A DNA stretch of 6,651 nt from JAWLCG01 sp041687295 (GTDB lineage: Bacteria > Planctomycetota > Phycisphaerae > SM23-33 > FEN-1343). Within the stretch, counting starts at the first letter, position 1. Each line of letters starts with the position of its first letter. Below are positions 5,369-6,651 of the stretch, piece after piece. The position numbers were made by a program, and so were the translations under genes. The stretch is from assembly GCA_041687295.1 (NCBI GenBank), contig JAWLCG010000285.1, positions 1-6,651 of the forward strand. The letters run 5' to 3'. Under the pieces are notes generated by a model. That model was given only the letters and a program-made list of their open reading frames with translations. It was not told where the DNA came from and ran no database searches.

Positions 5369-5430
5369 AAATACAAAGACCGGGCCCCGGACGTGGGGAT
5401 CAGGCGGGGTGGGGTGTCCGGGACCCGGTC
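5369..5430 (-). terminator. Rho-independent terminator of PEP-CTERM gene 4
   Basis: A 15-bp stem (5430-5416 with 5392-5378) with a 23-nt loop is followed on the minus strand by TTTGTATTT (5377-5369). In the minus-strand transcript all 15 positions pair, one as a G-U wobble. In the plus-strand transcript the same position is a C-A mismatch. Stem, U-rich tail and position 25 nt after the gene 4 stop all agree. Confidence 0.75.
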
Positions 5431-5454
5431 AACGAAGCCCTTTTTCAGGTTGTC

Positions 5455-6147
5455 TCAGGCGGCCTGGCCGCGATGGCGGCGTCGGCGGGCCAGCACCAGC
5501 AGGCTGCCCACTCCCAGCAGGGCCAGGGCGTGCGGCTCGGGCACCATCGGCGCCGGGGCGGCCGTGAGGGTCGCGGCGGGCCGATAGCCCCCGCCCCCGC
5601 CCGAGCCACCGGTCCCCTGCAGGCCGGTGTAGCCCCAGGGCCCCGGGCCGGCCGGCGGCGTCCAGGTCAGCAGGCCCATGCCGCCGTCGAAGCCGGCCGA
5701 CCGGCCGCCGGCCGGCGAGGGCCAGTAGCCCGACAGGCCCGCGGGCCCCAGCCGGCTCGTCGGCCAGCCCACCGCCAGTTGGCCGTCCGGCGTGCCGTGG
5801 TAGTCGTTCATTCGGCCCAGGCCTTCGAGCACCTCGCGCTCCAGGCCCCAGACCCCATAACCGGCCAAGCCCTCGGAACCAACCGGCAGGGCCTCCACGT
5901 GCAGCAGCTCGCCGATGCCGCCGACCGACCCGCTGCCCTTGTGCTCTCGCTGGGGCGGATCGCCCAGGGCCGTCAGCACCTCCTCCTGCTCGCCCAGGCC
6001 ATCCTTCCACTCGTAGTGCACCAGCCCCGGCGGGGAGGCCACCTGCGTCGCCCGCCCCCGTGGCCAGTGGAGCTGGCTGCACGTCGGCGCCAGCACCACG
6101 ATCGCCAGCACCAGCGTGCAAAGCGTGAGTGTCCGTTTACGTTCCAT
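5455..6147 (-). CDS. PEP-CTERM protein 4, Gly/Pro-rich, unknown function
   Basis: A 230-residue protein. Upstream in-frame codons extend to 6234, but the ATG at 6147-6145 is preferred because AGGAG (6161-6157) lies 9 nt before it and it gives a basic start (MERKR) plus a hydrophobic core (residues 6-21). Cleavage is probably near residue 20-24; Cys23 in APTC does not fit a standard lipobox. The mature part has a short acidic stretch (45-60), GYGVWGLEREVLEGLG (96-111) and then Gly/Pro-rich sequence (130-200) with little predicted fold, including SGGGGG (182-187). The tail is VPEP (202-205), a hydrophobic helix to about 220 and RRRRHR (221-226). It is thus exosortase cargo with a small or disordered body. 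I do not recognise the body. A frame shifted on the same strand (6121-5429) is Gly/Ala-rich without a sorting tail and is rejected. A candidate promoter and a leader hairpin precede the gene. Confidence 0.8.
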   Translation of the reverse strand: MERKRTLTLCTLVLAIVVLAPTCSQLHWPRGRATQVASPPGLVHYEWKDGLGEQEEVLTALGDPPQREHKGSGSVGGIGELLHVEALPVGSEGLAGYGVWGLEREVLEGLGRMNDYHGTPDGQLAVGWPTSRLGPAGLSGYWPSPAGGRSAGFDGGMGLLTWTPPAGPGPWGYTGLQGTGGSGGGGGYRPAATLTAAPAPMVPEPHALALLGVGSLLVLARRRRHRGQAA

Positions 6148-6156
6148 GATGGTCCT

Positions 6157-6161
6157 CTCCT
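6157..6161 (-). promoter_or_regulatory. Ribosome binding site that decides the start of gene 4
   Basis: AGGAG on the minus strand (6161-6157), continuing into AGGA, lies 9 nt before the ATG at 6147. The alternative start at 6234 has no such site and would bury the signal peptide behind 29 residues. Confidence 0.65.
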
Positions 6162-6170
6162 GTCCGCGTT

Positions 6171-6189
6171 GGCTGCGCAGGACGCAGCC
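6171..6189 (-). promoter_or_regulatory. Leader hairpin of gene 4
   Basis: GGCTGCG (6171-6177) and CGCAGCC (6183-6189) pair perfectly around a 5-nt loop, just upstream of the gene 4 ribosome binding site. It may be part of the leader; a regulatory effect is not shown. Confidence 0.3.
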
Positions 6190-6205
6190 CGTAACGCCAA
6201 CAGGG

Positions 6206-6234
6206 AACCTACGATTCAGACCCCCAGCGGGCAA
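6206..6234 (-). promoter_or_regulatory. Promoter candidate of PEP-CTERM gene 4
   Basis: On the minus strand TTGCCC (6234-6229), a 17-nt spacer and TAGGTT (6211-6206) predict a start near 6199 and a leader of about 52 nt. That is close to the leader lengths inferred for genes 1 and 2. The -10 box matches consensus at three positions only. Confidence 0.3.
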
Positions 6235-6300
6235 AGCCGCCGTCGACGCAAGCCCCAGGGGTCGGCCAGGGCCTCTGGACGTGGCTGCGCCCGGGTGCCG

Positions 6301-6321
6301 TGGCTACGGCGTTCGTAGCCA
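6301..6321. repeat. Palindrome with 8-bp stem
   Basis: TGGCTACG (6301-6308) and CGTAGCCA (6314-6321) are exact complements around GCGTT. No gene end is adjacent on either side, so a terminator role is not obvious. It may be a small dispersed palindrome. Confidence 0.45.
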
Positions 6322-6384
6322 AGTCTTGAGGCGGCGGCTCGTCAGTCGCACCGGCCAATGGAGGCGAAGGGCGCCAGCGCCGTA

Positions 6385-6414
6385 TGGAGTGCGGCGATAC
6401 CTCGCCGCACTCCA
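6385..6414. repeat. REP-like palindrome with 13-bp stem and 4-nt loop
   Basis: TGGAGTGCGGCGA (6385-6397) and TCGCCGCACTCCA (6402-6414) pair perfectly around TACC. There is no T run after the stem on either strand (AAAA follows on plus), and no neighbouring gene end explains it. The form resembles repetitive extragenic palindromes. Copy number cannot be judged from one window. Confidence 0.6.
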
Positions 6415-6483
6415 AAAGGGCGGTCCGTCCATCACGGCTGTACACCCCGGGAGGCTCCGGGACTGGGGGGAGAGGGGGAGGGT

Positions 6484-6521
6484 CACGAATGGCACGAATG
6501 GGGGGAGGATGGCACGAATGG
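6484..6521 (+). repeat. CACGAATGG short repeat cluster
   Basis: The 9-mer CACGAATGG occurs at 6484-6492 and 6493-6501 in perfect tandem, and again at 6513-6521, 20 bp after the start of the second copy. Related GAATGG and GGATGG words surround it. Nothing coding explains it. Confidence 0.7.
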
Positions 6522-6651
6522 AATGGAAGGCACAGGCCGATAGAACCGCCCAAACCCTCTGCCGATCGACCGTGTGGGGGGTGCCCCGGGCAAGCGGGGC
6601 GTCAGCACCGCTCGCCCGGCCGAGGGCGGAGGCGGTCGATTCAGGTGGCCC

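Larger units (their letters stand above)
6235..6651. other. Gene-poor right end with palindromes and short repeats
   Basis: I see no convincing coding frame. Open frames here have mixed third positions, low complexity or pass through palindromes. The region holds an 8-bp-stem palindrome (6301-6321), a 13-bp-stem palindrome (6385-6414), a CACGAATGG repeat cluster (6484-6521) and a small GCCCC/GGGGC stem (6583-6600). A plus-strand frame from 6510 to the right edge is open, but its codon use does not look like the genes here. Confidence 0.55.

Noticed and set aside
5455..6234. Longer version of gene 4 starting at 6234
   Set aside because: It would put 29 residues before the signal peptide and lacks a ribosome binding site; the ATG at 6147 has both features.
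4633..6318. Long plus-strand open frame (561 codons) antisense to genes 3 and 4
   Set aside because: It runs opposite two genes with signal peptides, sorting tails and ribosome binding sites. Its product is low-complexity and motif-free, as expected from an antisense frame in GC-rich coding DNA.
6490..6505. Sigma-54 promoter (TGGCACG) in the right end
   Set aside because: TGGCACG is part of the CACGAATGG repeat, and no TTGC follows at the required distance.

Overview
This is a very GC-rich stretch (coding third positions almost all G or C). It carries a tRNA-modification gene, miaB, among four genes for exported PEP-CTERM proteins. These proteins have an N-terminal signal peptide, a short C-terminal Pro-Glu-Pro motif, one hydrophobic helix and a terminal Arg cluster, the tail recognised by exosortase. 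PEP-CTERM cargo, a MiaB beginning FGCQMNKLDSEL, and small dispersed palindromic and direct repeats between genes suggest an environmental Planctomycetota bacterium, perhaps Phycisphaerae-like. That placement is inference. No rRNA, tRNA, exosortase, transposase or CRISPR array is visible.

Layout. Positions 1-178 may hold the last 58 codons of an unrecognised plus-strand gene. A good sigma-70-type promoter (TTGCCG, 17-nt spacer, TATACT) precedes PEP-CTERM gene 1 (371-1132). A terminator-like hairpin and a 357-nt gap follow, then PEP-CTERM gene 2 (1490-2299). Genes 1 and 2 are tandem paralogues of one family with the signature WHYxYTFT...IIFE...DPFT...MWGDFYAK...HLLVPDT. A 13-bp hairpin separates gene 2 from miaB (2586-3995, GTG start). 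A 346-nt convergent gap then holds three same-orientation copies of a 23-bp repeat with a 15-bp invariant core (AATTGGGTTCGTTTC) and a perfect 10-bp hairpin.

The right part is on the minus strand. PEP-CTERM gene 4 (6147-5455, Gly/Pro-rich) ends at a strong terminator. PEP-CTERM gene 3 (5202-4342, propeller-like repeats) follows behind its own AT-rich promoter region and a structured leader. Positions 6235-6651 show no convincing gene; they hold two palindromes and a CACGAATGG repeat cluster.

How the parts relate. Each gene appears to be its own transcription unit, with its own ribosome binding site and hairpin-separated gaps. The four PEP-CTERM proteins are probably exported, anchored and processed by an exosortase encoded elsewhere. 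Nothing links miaB to them except position. I see no complete new multi-gene system. The most unexplained signals are the intergenic repeat cluster at 4022-4224, the conserved tandem PEP-CTERM family, and the palindrome at 6385-6414.
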